A stretch of 34,586 nt of DNA from Planctomycetia bacterium (GTDB taxonomy: Bacteria; Planctomycetota; Planctomycetia; Pirellulales; Thermoguttaceae), in NCBI GenBank assembly GCA_030527015.1, contig JAUNBR010000047.1, forward strand, positions 1 to 34,586, read 5' to 3'. Under the pieces are notes generated by a model. It made no database searches. It had not been told where the DNA came from and saw only the letters and a program-made list of their open reading frames with translations. Position numbers and translations under genes: made by a program. Shown piece by piece: positions 16,641-25,393 of the stretch (the stretch's first letter is position 1; each line of letters begins with the position of its first letter).

Positions 16641-17548
16641 CAATAATCTGTGGTGACGCACTAAAGGAGCTTCAAAAACTTCCAGACGAAAGTGTTCGTT
16701 TAATAGTTACTGACCCACCCTATAATTTAAATAAAGATTATGGTAATAATCAAGATAAATTAGAATTTGAAGAATATTTAGAATTTTCTCGACGATGGTT
16801 GACAGAAGCGAAAAGAATATTAACGGAAGATGGAACGATTTATGTCTTTATGGGCATGAGGTATATTTCTTATGTTTATGAAATTTTAGAACAAAAGTTA
16901 GAAATGCATTTTAATTCTTGGATTACCTGGTTTTATACCCAAGGAATAGGAAAAACAAAAGGCTTTTCCCCAAGACATGATGATATTCTCATGTTCACAA
17001 AACATCCCAAAAAGTTCGTTTTTAATCTTGACGCGATACGTGTTCCTCAAAAGTTTTATCGTTCTATAAATAATATGAGAGGTGCGAACCCCGGGAATGT
17101 TTGGGAATTTTCGCATATGCATTACTGCAATAAAAATCGGAAAAAACATCCGACTCAAAAACCAGAAGGATTATACGAAAGAATGATTCTGGCTTCATCA
17201 GATGAGGGTGATCTGGTAATGGATCCTTTTGTCGGTAGTGGCACTTTATTGAGGGTCTGCCAGCAAACGAATCGAAAAGGTATCGGAATCGATATTAACC
17301 CTGAATATATTGCGATGACAGAAGAAAGATTAACCGAACCTTTTACAGGATTTGATAGTATCGACGAACGAATGAAACGAGTTCCTGGCGACTTAAATGA
17401 CCCACAAATTCGCGCAGAATACGTAAAGAATCACATTCATTGGTTTTTACAAAATCATCCAGACGCAGTCACGGAATTTTTGGACGAAGTAAAGACTAAA
17501 TATCAAAAAAAAATTCACAAAACGGAACAGTTATCCTTATTTAGATAA
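16625..17548 (+). CDS. Type II DNA adenine-N6 methyltransferase, beta class
   Basis: 307 residues. The catalytic motif IV, TDPPYNL, is at about 29-35, and the S-adenosylmethionine-binding motif I, DPFVGSGTLL, at about 200-209, preceded by HPTQKPEGL. Motif IV before motif I is the beta-class order. DPPY points to N6-adenine methylation rather than cytosine N4, where SPPY is usual. The enzyme would protect host DNA from the endonuclease encoded just upstream. The ATG lies within the last codons of the endonuclease gene (16-bp overlap), implying translational coupling. The C-terminal about 75 residues after the motif I region are an extra, helical tail. A short AT-rich stretch and then the hybrid repeat at 17569 follow the stop codon. 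Confidence 0.93.
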   Translation: MDKELTIICGDALKELQKLPDESVRLIVTDPPYNLNKDYGNNQDKLEFEEYLEFSRRWLTEAKRILTEDGTIYVFMGMRYISYVYEILEQKLEMHFNSWITWFYTQGIGKTKGFSPRHDDILMFTKHPKKFVFNLDAIRVPQKFYRSINNMRGANPGNVWEFSHMHYCNKNRKKHPTQKPEGLYERMILASSDEGDLVMDPFVGSGTLLRVCQQTNRKGIGIDINPEYIAMTEERLTEPFTGFDSIDERMKRVPGDLNDPQIRAEYVKNHIHWFLQNHPDAVTEFLDEVKTKYQKKIHKTEQLSLFR

Positions 17549-17568
17549 TTTTTATTTTTATTAATTTT

Positions 17569-17669
17569 ATTTTAAATTTCCGTTTTGCGCAGTTCTGAAA
17601 CCAGGTGTTTTCAGTGAAGAAAAAACCTGTGCTTTCAGAGCCACATAAAACGGAAATTTAATGGAAAAC
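17569..17669. repeat. IGR105 hybrid copy, right flank of R-M cassette
   Basis: Left half is an X arm in plus orientation (attttaaatttccgttttgc, ccaggtgttttcagtgaa); right half is an X arm inverted and identical to that at 15758-15808. Two X arms head to head make a near-palindrome, which is not the normal X-Y layout. Confidence 0.9.
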
Positions 17670-17710
17670 TTACATATATTAATATTTATAAAATATTTTT
17701 TTGAGTTTAT

Positions 17711-18886
17711 ATGAAGAACATTACGCCTAAATCATCATCAAAAAAGATTCCTCAAAAAGCAGTCGTACTGGAGACGCGAGTGGTTACCGGTACGGGAGGA
17801 GGTCCGGAAAAAACCATTTTAAATACGCCCCGATTTATGGATCCGCATGGCTACAAAACGCTCTGTGCGTACATGCATCCCCCAGGAGACCCGGGTTTCG
17901 AGATTTTACGCCAGCGTGCGGAAAAATTAAATTGTCCGATTTTGGAAGTTTCAGATCATGGACTTTTTGACTGGAGCGTTATCCGACAGATGACGGAAAT
18001 CTGCAGTGAAAATAAGGTTACCATCTGGCACGGACATGATTATAAAAGTAATATTTTGGGTCTCTGGGTGTGCCGGCATTACCCCATGAAACTGGTGTCC
18101 ACAGTTCATGGGTGGGTGCACCGGACGTGGAAAACGCCACTTTATTATTTTTTGGATATGTTAAGTTTAAAATATTATGATCATGTGATCTGTGTTTCAT
18201 CCGATCTGCAACAAAAATGTTTAGATTTTGGAGTTCTTCCGCAAAAATGTACTCTCGTGGAAAACGCGATCGACGTAAACCACTTTTCGCGTGATATGTC
18301 CGTAAGCACGGCGAAAGAAAAAATAGGATTTCCGCTAAATCGTATCGTCGTGGGCGCGGTGGGACGTCTCTCCCCAGAGAAAAATTTTCACGGTTTAATT
18401 CATGTCGTCACTTCACTTTTAGATAAAGATGTACCGCTGGAGTTATATATTATAGGAGAAGGCCCGAGCCATTCTTATCTGGAAGGACTTATTAAAAACA
18501 CAAAACACCAGGAACATCTTCATCTTCTGGGATTTCGAAATGATCTGCATGATCTGTACCAGGCGATGGATATTTTTGTATTATCCAGTTCGCGCGAGGG
18601 TTTACCGAATGTCGTTTTGGAGGCCATGTCTTATGATGTGCCCGTCCTTTCGACACGTGTGGCAGGTGTTCCCCGGCTCATTACGAATGGTTATAATGGC
18701 GTCCTGGTGGATATCGAGGATAATGAAAACTTGAGCCGGATGCTGGAAATGCTGGCTCTGGAACCAGAATACCGAAAAATGATCGGGGAAAATGGCCGAA
18801 TGACGATTACACAAAATTATAATCTCGACACACGAATGAAAAAAGTTCGGGATATATATGATCAGGTTTTAGATATAAATGAATGA
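17711..18886 (+). CDS. Glycosyltransferase family 4
   Basis: 391 residues. N-terminal acceptor half includes ETRVVTGTGGGPEKTIL with the glycine-rich loop, the HGHDYKSNILG segment and STVHGWVHRTW. The C-terminal donor half has VGAVGRLSPEKNFHGLI, LYIIGEGPSHSYL, LLGFRNDLHDLYQAMDIFVL and the GT4 E-x7-E motif SSREGLPNVVLEAM (Glu296 and Glu304). These retaining enzymes transfer a sugar from a nucleotide donor to a growing glycan. The first about 16 residues (KPKSSSKKIPQK-like) are a charged leader. It is separated from the other two sugar genes only by the R-M cassette and repeats, so the three may once have been contiguous. No ribosome binding site is evident. Confidence 0.93.
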   Translation: MKNITPKSSSKKIPQKAVVLETRVVTGTGGGPEKTILNTPRFMDPHGYKTLCAYMHPPGDPGFEILRQRAEKLNCPILEVSDHGLFDWSVIRQMTEICSENKVTIWHGHDYKSNILGLWVCRHYPMKLVSTVHGWVHRTWKTPLYYFLDMLSLKYYDHVICVSSDLQQKCLDFGVLPQKCTLVENAIDVNHFSRDMSVSTAKEKIGFPLNRIVVGAVGRLSPEKNFHGLIHVVTSLLDKDVPLELYIIGEGPSHSYLEGLIKNTKHQEHLHLLGFRNDLHDLYQAMDIFVLSSSREGLPNVVLEAMSYDVPVLSTRVAGVPRLITNGYNGVLVDIEDNENLSRMLEMLALEPEYRKMIGENGRMTITQNYNLDTRMKKVRDIYDQVLDINE

Positions 18887-18928
18887 TTTACGTTTCTTGT
18901 ATTTATTCCTCCTAAAAGTCTCCGTTTT

Positions 18929-19032
18929 TATACCGGATGCACCATAAAATCTGCTTCTCCGGCATTTTGCCTCTCTGAAACTGCCTGCTTTCAGGGCCAC
19001 ACAAAATGGAAATTTAAAGGAGAACCCGTATA
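18929..19032 (-). repeat. IGR105 copy
   Basis: From tataccggatgcaccataaa to ggagaacccgtata, inverted. Internal ggcattttgcctctctgaaa retains the hairpin region. Confidence 0.92.
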
Positions 19033-19155
19033 AAAAGTTTAATTGTTTCATAAACCACTCTTGACGGAACCAGTTAAAATCATTAAAATAGGGAAATATC
19101 CATTTTATTTTCTGAACACTATAAATAAACTTTTCATTTCCGATCACGTATTTTT

Positions 19156-19261
19156 TATACCCGATGCACTATGAATTTCCGCTTCCACGGCATTTTTGTT
19201 TCGCTGAAAATGCCTGATTTCAGAGCCGAATAAAACGGGAATTTAAAGGAAAACCAGTATA
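19156..19261 (-). repeat. IGR105 copy
   Basis: From tatacccgatgcactatgaa to aaggaaaaccagtata, inverted and nearly full length. Confidence 0.93.
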
Positions 19262-19311
19262 TTTTACGGTAAAACTCCACACACGGCCGCAGACACATGA
19301 AATGAGGATCC

Positions 19312-19417
19312 GTACGGGTTCTTCCTCCAAATTTCTTTTCGTGTGGTCATAAAAATAGGCATTTTTAGAGAAATAAATATCCTGAAGACGGAAATTTATA
19401 GGTACCTCAGATATAAA
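19312..19417 (+). repeat. IGR105 copy, diverged
   Basis: acgggttcttcctccaaatt at the left, aggcatttttagagaaa in the middle, ttataggtacctcagatata at the right. Confidence 0.75.
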
Positions 19418-19574
19418 ATGGAACCAGAGGCACAAATTATATGGAAGAACACAGAAAAACGTCATATGCGTTTTTACTATAAAATTCTTACTGAAAATAA
19501 GTAAAGAATACGTATTCATAACGATATTCGTTTCGGCAAAATTTATTTAAATTTTTTATAAAGATTAACATCTC

Positions 19575-21410
19575 ATGTCCATAAAAAAACATTTTACTGC
19601 ATACAATAAATGGCGGAAAGAAAATAACCCGGAAGCACCTCAAGTAAAAATTGGCATCTTTCAGGCGTGGATGGATGAAGTTTTCGGCGCAGAGATTATC
19701 GCGTCAGATATGAATCTGGAAGAGGCACATTTTGCTAATTTTCTTGCCTGGAATACGCTTCAGCAGCAGAAAAAAGCGGCCGAAGAGAAAAGTGCCGGAT
19801 CGGCCGCTCTGGAAGCATCCCGCAGAGAAAAACTGGAAAAGATTCGGGAATTAGGTTTTGATCCGTGGGGTCATCAGGTGGATGGAATTTTACCCGTGGC
19901 GACGATTCGCCGCCGGTCAGCGGAAGTTCCCACACACGAAGATCGGGAAACGGGGAAACTTGGGCCGAAAGTCTGCGCCGCAGGCCGTATCATGCTTCAG
20001 CGTCCCAGCGGAAAAGTAATCTGGCTAAATATTAAAGACCGTACTGGCGTTTTACAGGTAATGATCGGGAAAAATCAGGTCGGGGAATCTGCTTTTGAGC
20101 TGGCGAAATGTTTTGATTTAGGAGATATTATCGCGGTAAAAGGAGAGTTGGCCTGGACGCGTACCGGGGAACTGACCATTTTTGCGGAAGAAGTGCATTT
20201 CCTGTCAAAATCGATTAACACTCCGCCGGATAAACACAGCGGTCTGACGGATAAAGAAATGCGCCAGCGGATGCGTTATGTGGATCTGATTCACACGGAA
20301 GGAGTCATGGAACGCTTCATTCAGAGAAGTGCCATTTTAAGATCTCTGAGAAACACGCTGGACGGAGAGGGATTTATAGAAGTGGAAGGCCCCACTCTGC
20401 ACGCGGTGGCCGGGGGAGCGGCCGCACGGCCTTTCATTACACACCATAACGCACTGGATATCGATCTGTATATGCGTATCGCGCCGGAACTTCATCTGAA
20501 GCGCTTACTGGTGGGCGGAATGGAACGGGTTTATGAAATCGGGCGGGTTTACCGAAATGAAGGAATCGACACGCGGCATAATCCGGAATTTACGATTATC
20601 GAGATTTATCAGGCATACGGCAATTATCGTACCATGATGGATCTGACGGAAAAAATCATTTTGAATGCCATATGTGCTGCCGGGGTGGGCGGTACAGGGG
20701 AAATGAAATTTTATGAATGTGGAAATGGCTGTGAAGAGACGTGTCTGTGTGGGTGCCAGGAAGGTGGTACGTGTCACTGTCCGCCGAAAGACGTGATCAC
20801 AAGAAAAATTCCAAAAGTCCTGCCGGGACAAAAAATCATTTTACCCTGGGCAGAAGATGAAATCGATTTTACACCGCCTTTTGCGCGCCGAAAGTATTAT
20901 GACCTGGTACGAGAATATGCGGAAGTGGATCCGTGGGACACAGAGGCTGTTCGCGCGAAAGCTGTCTCTCTGGGTCTGCCGGTGGACGGAGTGCATCCAG
21001 ATGTTATTTTGAATGACGTTTTCGAAGAAACCGTCGAAAAAAATCTGCAGAATCCCACTTTTGTTTACGATTATCCGGCCAGTATCTGTCCTTTAACACG
21101 GCGGAAAAATGAGGATCCAAGAATCGCGGAACGTTTTGAGTTATTCGTGAAGGGCATGGAGCTGGCGAACGCCTATTCAGAACTGAATGACCCGGATTTA
21201 CAGGAAGAGCTTTTCACGCGGCAGCTGGAAGGACAGGCGGAAGAAGACTCCATGGCGAAGATGGACACGGATTTTATTCGTGCTCTGCGTTATGGAATGC
21301 CGCCGGCAGGAGGACTGGGAATCGGCGTGGATCGGCTGGTAATGCTTCTGACGAATTCACAGAGTATCCGTGATATTTTACTGTTCCCCTTATTACGTCC
21401 GGAGGAATGA
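19575..21410 (+). CDS. lysS: Lysyl-tRNA synthetase (class II) with Cys-rich insert
   Basis: 611 residues, about 100 longer than typical bacterial LysRS. It ligates lysine to tRNA-Lys. An N-terminal extension of about 80 residues (including VKIGIFQAWMDEVFGAEI) precedes the usual REKLEKIRELGFDPWG start. The OB-fold anticodon domain follows (CAAGRIMLQRPSGK to about 215). Motif 1 region PTLHAVAGGAAARPFITHHN, motif 2 YEIGRVYRNEGIDTRHNPEF and motif 3 GGLGIGVDRLVMLL are intact, as is FVKGMELANAYSELNDP, so the enzyme should be active. At about 381-402, within the insertion region of the catalytic domain, lies ECGNGCEETCLCGCQEGGTC then HC, seven cysteines and one histidine in 22 residues. No ribosome binding site is seen; the ATG is the first plausible start. 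Confidence 0.95.
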   Translation: MSIKKHFTAYNKWRKENNPEAPQVKIGIFQAWMDEVFGAEIIASDMNLEEAHFANFLAWNTLQQQKKAAEEKSAGSAALEASRREKLEKIRELGFDPWGHQVDGILPVATIRRRSAEVPTHEDRETGKLGPKVCAAGRIMLQRPSGKVIWLNIKDRTGVLQVMIGKNQVGESAFELAKCFDLGDIIAVKGELAWTRTGELTIFAEEVHFLSKSINTPPDKHSGLTDKEMRQRMRYVDLIHTEGVMERFIQRSAILRSLRNTLDGEGFIEVEGPTLHAVAGGAAARPFITHHNALDIDLYMRIAPELHLKRLLVGGMERVYEIGRVYRNEGIDTRHNPEFTIIEIYQAYGNYRTMMDLTEKIILNAICAAGVGGTGEMKFYECGNGCEETCLCGCQEGGTCHCPPKDVITRKIPKVLPGQKIILPWAEDEIDFTPPFARRKYYDLVREYAEVDPWDTEAVRAKAVSLGLPVDGVHPDVILNDVFEETVEKNLQNPTFVYDYPASICPLTRRKNEDPRIAERFELFVKGMELANAYSELNDPDLQEELFTRQLEGQAEEDSMAKMDTDFIRALRYGMPPAGGLGIGVDRLVMLLTNSQSIRDILLFPLLRPEE

Positions 21411-21536
21411 ACCGTCTGTTTTTCACGCGATATATTTTCGCGCGGCGCTCATATGTTTTTTCTGCCACGTGCATTTCCTTTTTAAGCGAGAAAAGACCTG
21501 CGGAAGGCCGATTTATAACCGATTTATAACCGGAGT

Positions 21537-21738
21537 TATCTCCGATACACTATAAATTTTCACATCTCGGAATTTTGTGATGCATGGAACGTCATTCGTG
21601 ATGGATGGAATGCCAGGAAGTACCTGCCGCGCAAAACATATTTTTCCAGATCCCCTGAAATGAGTTTCCCAGACATTTCGCGCCGCACTTTTTACGCTGT
21701 ACGAAATGCCCGAATGACCACGTAAGACGGAAATTCAT
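21537..21738 (-). repeat. IGR105 copy split by inserted DNA
   Basis: A Y end (ttatctccgatacactataa, 21537 onward) is separated by about 115 bp of unrelated sequence from an X-arm remnant (acgaaatgcccgaatgacca, cgtaagacggaaattcatg). Confidence 0.5.
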
Positions 21739-21855
21739 GTTCGACACACTAAAATTTCGCTTCCTCTGTCTTCCGACAGGCATTTTTGTTTTCCTGTGGC
21801 GGAGCTAAAATGCCTGCTTCCAGAGCCGCACAAAACGGAAATTTAAAGAAAAAGT
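21739..21855 (-). repeat. IGR105 copy with extra arm
   Basis: gttcgacacactaaaatttc at the Y end, the extra arm ctgtcttccgacaggcattt, and agccgcacaaaacggaaatt at the X end. Confidence 0.85.
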
Positions 21856-21919
21856 GAAATCGGCATAAAGAGGGACGCGTATATAAAATTTTCATTAACC
21901 CATTTAAGCATTTTCGTTT

Positions 21920-24127
21920 ATGTATATTTATCTTCTGTGTATACGTTATCTCCGCACACGTTATATCGCGCTGGCCTCTGTGGTGAGTGTCATGCTCGGT
22001 GTGGCGACGATGATTGTCGTGAATAGCGTCATGTCTGGATTTACGCAGGAAATGCAAAAAAGGCTTCACGGCATTCAGGGAGATGTTACGCTGGAATCCA
22101 TCAGCAGTAGTGGTTTTCCTGATGCGGAAGGCCATATGGCAGAGATTAAAAAAATTCTCGGAGAAGATGTTATCGCCATGACTCCTCTGTGCACCACGGC
22201 AGGCATTATGAACTTTCGTTTCGCCGGACAGTGGTATACGCAGGAAGTCATTATTATCGGAATCGACGAAAATACGAAAGGCGCCGTGGGTGATTTTAGT
22301 AATTACCTTCAGCATCCGGAGAATCGGAAACAGCTGAGTTTCGATTTACGTGAAGGAGGTTATGACGTTTATGATCATCAGGCGGTAATAAGTCAGACGG
22401 GGATTTTAGGAAAACTTACCACATGGTTCGCGGAACTCGGAGGACGAGATACCGAGAAGGAGCCGATTTTTCAAAAAAACGTTAAGCCGCGTCATGATAT
22501 GCAGGACGCAGGCTGGGAACACCGGCGTATTCGGTATTCTCCTGTATTTTCTGAATGGGAATCGTATGGTTATCCTCCTCCCACGGCGCCAAAAACGCTT
22601 CCCGCGCCAGTACCGCTTCCGAATGTACACGGGACACCTTCTTCCATGCGGGGCGAGTCACCCAGTGAAAATGACGTACCGTCCGAAGGAAATGACGCGG
22701 AGAGAATTCCATCTTCACTGAATTCTTTTTCACCCGAGGATATAAAAGAGGATATAAAAAAAGAGCTTCCAGATTTAGCTTCTGCCGAAACGGAATACTC
22801 TTTCGAAACAGAATCTCAAGAAAACACGCCGAGAAATGAAAATAAAGGAAACTCCCCGGCTCCGTTCACCGAGGAAAACGTTTTATCGCTGAATTTAAGT
22901 GAAACAGAGAATGTCCCCGACAAAACACAGGAAGTAACGGACGCTGAATACGTGTCCGGAAAAATGGGAGAGATCACGGATACCACGGTTCCATTTTCAC
23001 CGGTCGGGAATCCAGCTCCTTCCGTACCACTCCACGCCCCGGAAGAAAACACGTCTACATATAATGTTCCGCAGGAAGTGGGGACTTCAGGAGTACCCTC
23101 CGGGGAAACACCGCCATATTTATCAGAAAGCATGGACTTACCGGAAGGAACAGACGTGGCAGACGTACCGGGAAGTACGGGTTTTTCAGAAAACGGTGAA
23201 AACAGTCATCATTTTGAGGGAGATCCTTTCGGACAGGCGCAGTTAGAAAAGGTTTATGATCCCACGAAAGAGCAGATGCCCGGCGCGATCGTGGGAATGG
23301 GTCTGGCCATGCGCCGTAAAGAAGGAGATGAAATTTTTGTTTTACGGCCAGGAGATGATTTTAAATTAACATTTCCCACGAATGGAACGCCACCAGATGG
23401 TGTGACTGCGAATTTTACTTGTGTGGATCTTTACGAAAGTAAAATGAGCGAAACAGATGGACATTTTATATTTCTTCCGCTGCGGAAAATGCAGGAACTG
23501 CGCGGAATGGCGGATGCGGCCGACCCACGAATGAATCGAGTAAATCGGATTCAGATGACACTCCGAGAGGGGGCGAGTCTGGAAGAAGCACGTGATAAAC
23601 TGAATCGGATTTTTGATCCACTGCGTTACCAGGCATATACATGGAAGGATAATAAAATCGCCATCCTTCAGGCGGTGGAACTGGAAACACAGATTCTAAA
23701 TATTTTGCTGTTTATGATTATCGCTGTTAGCGGTTTCGGAATTTTGGCGATCTTTTTTATGGTCGTCGTGGAAAAAACCCGAGATATCGGAATCCTGAAA
23801 GCACTGGGCGCGTCCTCGGGCGGAGTCATGTGCATCTTTCTGGCATACGGCCTTTCCCTGGGAATCGTCGGCGCAGGCATGGGCTGCGTTATGGGACTTT
23901 TATTCGTTTATAACATTAACGAAATCGCAGATCTGCTGAGTCAGATGCTCGGTCATGAAGTGTTTAATCCTGATATTTATTTTTTTCATCAGATACCATA
24001 TGACGTAAATCCCTGGACAGTTACATGGATCGTGGCCGGTGCACTGTTAATCGCGGTTTTAGCGAGTATCTTTCCTGCATGGCGCGCCGCGAGTTTACAG
24101 CCTGTGGAATCTTTGAGATTCGAGTAA
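21920..24127 (+). CDS. FtsX/LolC-E-like ABC transporter permease with large insert
   Basis: 735 residues; family members are about 400. RYLRTRYIALASVVSVMLGVATMIVVNSV is the LolC/E-type first membrane helix. The C-terminus has three more helices (ILLFMIIAVSGFGILAIFFM after residue 590; VMCIFLAYGLSLGIVGAGMG; WTVTWIVAGALLIAVLASIF) and the coupling-type VVEKTRDIGILKALGAS and ending ASLQPVESLRFE. Such permeases with a LolD-like ATPase move lipoproteins or act on envelope proteins. The periplasmic domain is interrupted at about 190-440 by a Pro/Ser/Glu/Thr-rich, probably disordered segment. The matching ATPase lies 387 bp downstream. No ribosome binding site is visible; the ATG is directly followed by the helix. 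Confidence 0.85.
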   Translation: MYIYLLCIRYLRTRYIALASVVSVMLGVATMIVVNSVMSGFTQEMQKRLHGIQGDVTLESISSSGFPDAEGHMAEIKKILGEDVIAMTPLCTTAGIMNFRFAGQWYTQEVIIIGIDENTKGAVGDFSNYLQHPENRKQLSFDLREGGYDVYDHQAVISQTGILGKLTTWFAELGGRDTEKEPIFQKNVKPRHDMQDAGWEHRRIRYSPVFSEWESYGYPPPTAPKTLPAPVPLPNVHGTPSSMRGESPSENDVPSEGNDAERIPSSLNSFSPEDIKEDIKKELPDLASAETEYSFETESQENTPRNENKGNSPAPFTEENVLSLNLSETENVPDKTQEVTDAEYVSGKMGEITDTTVPFSPVGNPAPSVPLHAPEENTSTYNVPQEVGTSGVPSGETPPYLSESMDLPEGTDVADVPGSTGFSENGENSHHFEGDPFGQAQLEKVYDPTKEQMPGAIVGMGLAMRRKEGDEIFVLRPGDDFKLTFPTNGTPPDGVTANFTCVDLYESKMSETDGHFIFLPLRKMQELRGMADAADPRMNRVNRIQMTLREGASLEEARDKLNRIFDPLRYQAYTWKDNKIAILQAVELETQILNILLFMIIAVSGFGILAIFFMVVVEKTRDIGILKALGASSGGVMCIFLAYGLSLGIVGAGMGCVMGLLFVYNINEIADLLSQMLGHEVFNPDIYFFHQIPYDVNPWTVTWIVAGALLIAVLASIFPAWRAASLQPVESLRFE

Positions 24128-24137
24128 AAATAATGAA

Positions 24138-24278
24138 ATATACTGTTCCACATTAAATTTCCGTTTCGTGCGATTATAAAACCAGGCACTTTCCGCCCAG
24201 CCGACAGCTGACAGGGAAACAAAATTCCGGCCTTCCTGACGGCGAAAAAAAACGAAAATTTATAGTCCATCCGGTATA
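24138..24278 (+). repeat. IGR105 copy with extra arm
   Basis: atatactgttccacattaaa at the left, an expanded centre with cagccgacagctgacaggg, and tatagtccatccggtata at the right. Confidence 0.85.
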
Positions 24279-24411
24279 AAAATACATATTCGGTATCCGA
24301 ATAAAATTTCGTTTCTCTGATTTTTTGTATTACAAAAAGATTAATTTTATCGCGCAGCACAATATAAATTTATACCTGAATCATGGATTTATTTCTGATT
24401 TTTCGGTATTT

Positions 24412-24437
24412 TTTAACCTGACGCACTATAAATTTTA
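24412..24437 (-). repeat. IGR105 Y-end fragment
   Basis: ttaacctgacgcactataaa only; the rest of the element is missing. Confidence 0.55.
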
Positions 24438-24514
24438 ATAAAATCAGGACAAAGTGAATCCGAAAAAATGAGCGTGAGATTTAATCCTTTTTCCTCAGGT
24501 GTGGGAGCCAATTT

Positions 24515-25201
24515 ATGATGCAGATGCAGATACGAAATGTTCATAAAAGTTACCGGAAGGGGAAAACGGAGGTTCCAGTTCTGCACGGAGTGGATCTGGA
24601 TGTCCAGGAAGGGGAATTTTTATCCATCATCGGTCAGAGTGGCTCAGGAAAAAGTACTCTGCTTCACATCATGGGGCTTCTTACGCCTCCGGATCAGGGA
24701 GAAATTTATTATAATGGCCGGCGAATCGACAATTTATCTGCTCGGAAACGGGATTCTCTGCGTAATTCAGAAATCGCGATGATTTTTCAGTTTTATCATC
24801 TGCTTCCAGAGCTAAATTTACTGGAAAATGTGATCACTCCCATTATGATTCAGCAGAATTTTTGGAAGTACATGCTGCATAAATCAGAAAATCGAAAACG
24901 TGCAGAAGATATTCTTGAACGCGTCCACCTTTCCCACCGACTGAAACACCGGCCGAATGAACTTTCAGGAGGTGAAATGCAGCGAACGGCGATCGCCCGT
25001 GCCCTTATTAATCGGCCAAAAATTCTCCTGGCAGATGAACCCACAGGAAATTTAGATCGGCAGACGGAAACAGGAATTATTGAACTGTTACGGGAATTAA
25101 ATGATCGTGAAAAATTAACGATCGTTCTGGTAACGCATAATCCTGTAATCGCACAGGGAGCAGATCGGGTGGTAAAGCTGACGGATGGAATTTTTGAATG
25201 A
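24515..25201 (+). CDS. ABC transporter ATP-binding protein (LolD-like)
   Basis: 228 residues. Walker A GQSGSGKST (40-48), Q-loop FQFYHLLPELNLLENV, signature LSGGEMQRTAIARAL (150-164), Walker B ILLADEPTGNLD (170-181) and the switch His in VLVTHNP are all present. The FQFYHLLPELNLLENV segment is typical of the LolD/MacB/FtsE group, and its partner is almost certainly the upstream LolC/E-like permease. GGGAG lies 7 nt before the ATG at 24515; the following in-frame ATG codons are less well placed. Unusually for such a pair, the two genes are separated by 387 bp of repeat-containing DNA rather than overlapping. Confidence 0.95.
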   Translation: MMQMQIRNVHKSYRKGKTEVPVLHGVDLDVQEGEFLSIIGQSGSGKSTLLHIMGLLTPPDQGEIYYNGRRIDNLSARKRDSLRNSEIAMIFQFYHLLPELNLLENVITPIMIQQNFWKYMLHKSENRKRAEDILERVHLSHRLKHRPNELSGGEMQRTAIARALINRPKILLADEPTGNLDRQTETGIIELLRELNDREKLTIVLVTHNPVIAQGADRVVKLTDGIFE

Positions 25202-25203
25202 GT

Positions 25204-25308
25204 TTATCCCCGATACACCTATAAAATTCTGCTTTTCCGGCATTTTTGCTTCGCTGAAAATGCATGCTTTTAGATCCACGTAAAACGGAACTTTAATGGA
25301 GAACCAGA
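25204..25308 (-). repeat. IGR105 full copy
   Basis: ttatccccgatacacctata to ggagaaccagaag, inverted. It starts 3 bp after the ATPase stop codon, the closest approach of a copy to a gene 3' end in the window. Confidence 0.9.
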
Positions 25309-25393
25309 AGAGCCAAAAAAACAAAAAAAACATCACGGAAACGAAATTACCGTATCATCTAAAGACACATACTTCATGGAGAAAGGAAAACAC

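Larger units (their letters stand above)
15809..17669 (+). mobile_element. Restriction-modification cassette bounded by 51-bp direct repeats
   Basis: The 51-bp sequence starting gaaaaaacctgtgctttcag and ending aatttaatggaaaac occurs at 15758-15808 and 17619-17669 in the same orientation, exactly flanking the two R-M genes. One repeat plus the intervening DNA is 1861 bp. The repeat is itself an IGR105 X arm. Inside, base and codon use are visibly more AT-rich than in the glycosyltransferase genes on either side. This is the expected signature of insertion, or excisability, through homologous recombination between repeat copies. No integrase or transposase is present, so mobility is inferred. 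Confidence 0.65.
18887..19574. other. Gene-free stretch with three repeat copies
   Basis: 688 bp with repeat copies at 18929, 19156 and 19312. Between and after them the DNA is AT-rich with no other recognised signal. A promoter for lysS must lie here. Confidence 0.65.
21411..21919. other. Intergenic, 509 bp
   Basis: No gene. It has a small tandem duplication (gatttataacc twice, about 21510-21531) and two repeat copies, the first split by unrelated DNA. Confidence 0.6.
24128..24514. other. Gap between permease and ATPase genes
   Basis: 387 bp containing an expanded repeat copy (24138-24278) and a Y-end fragment (24412-24437), then aatcaggaca (24442-24451). No gene seen. Confidence 0.6.
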
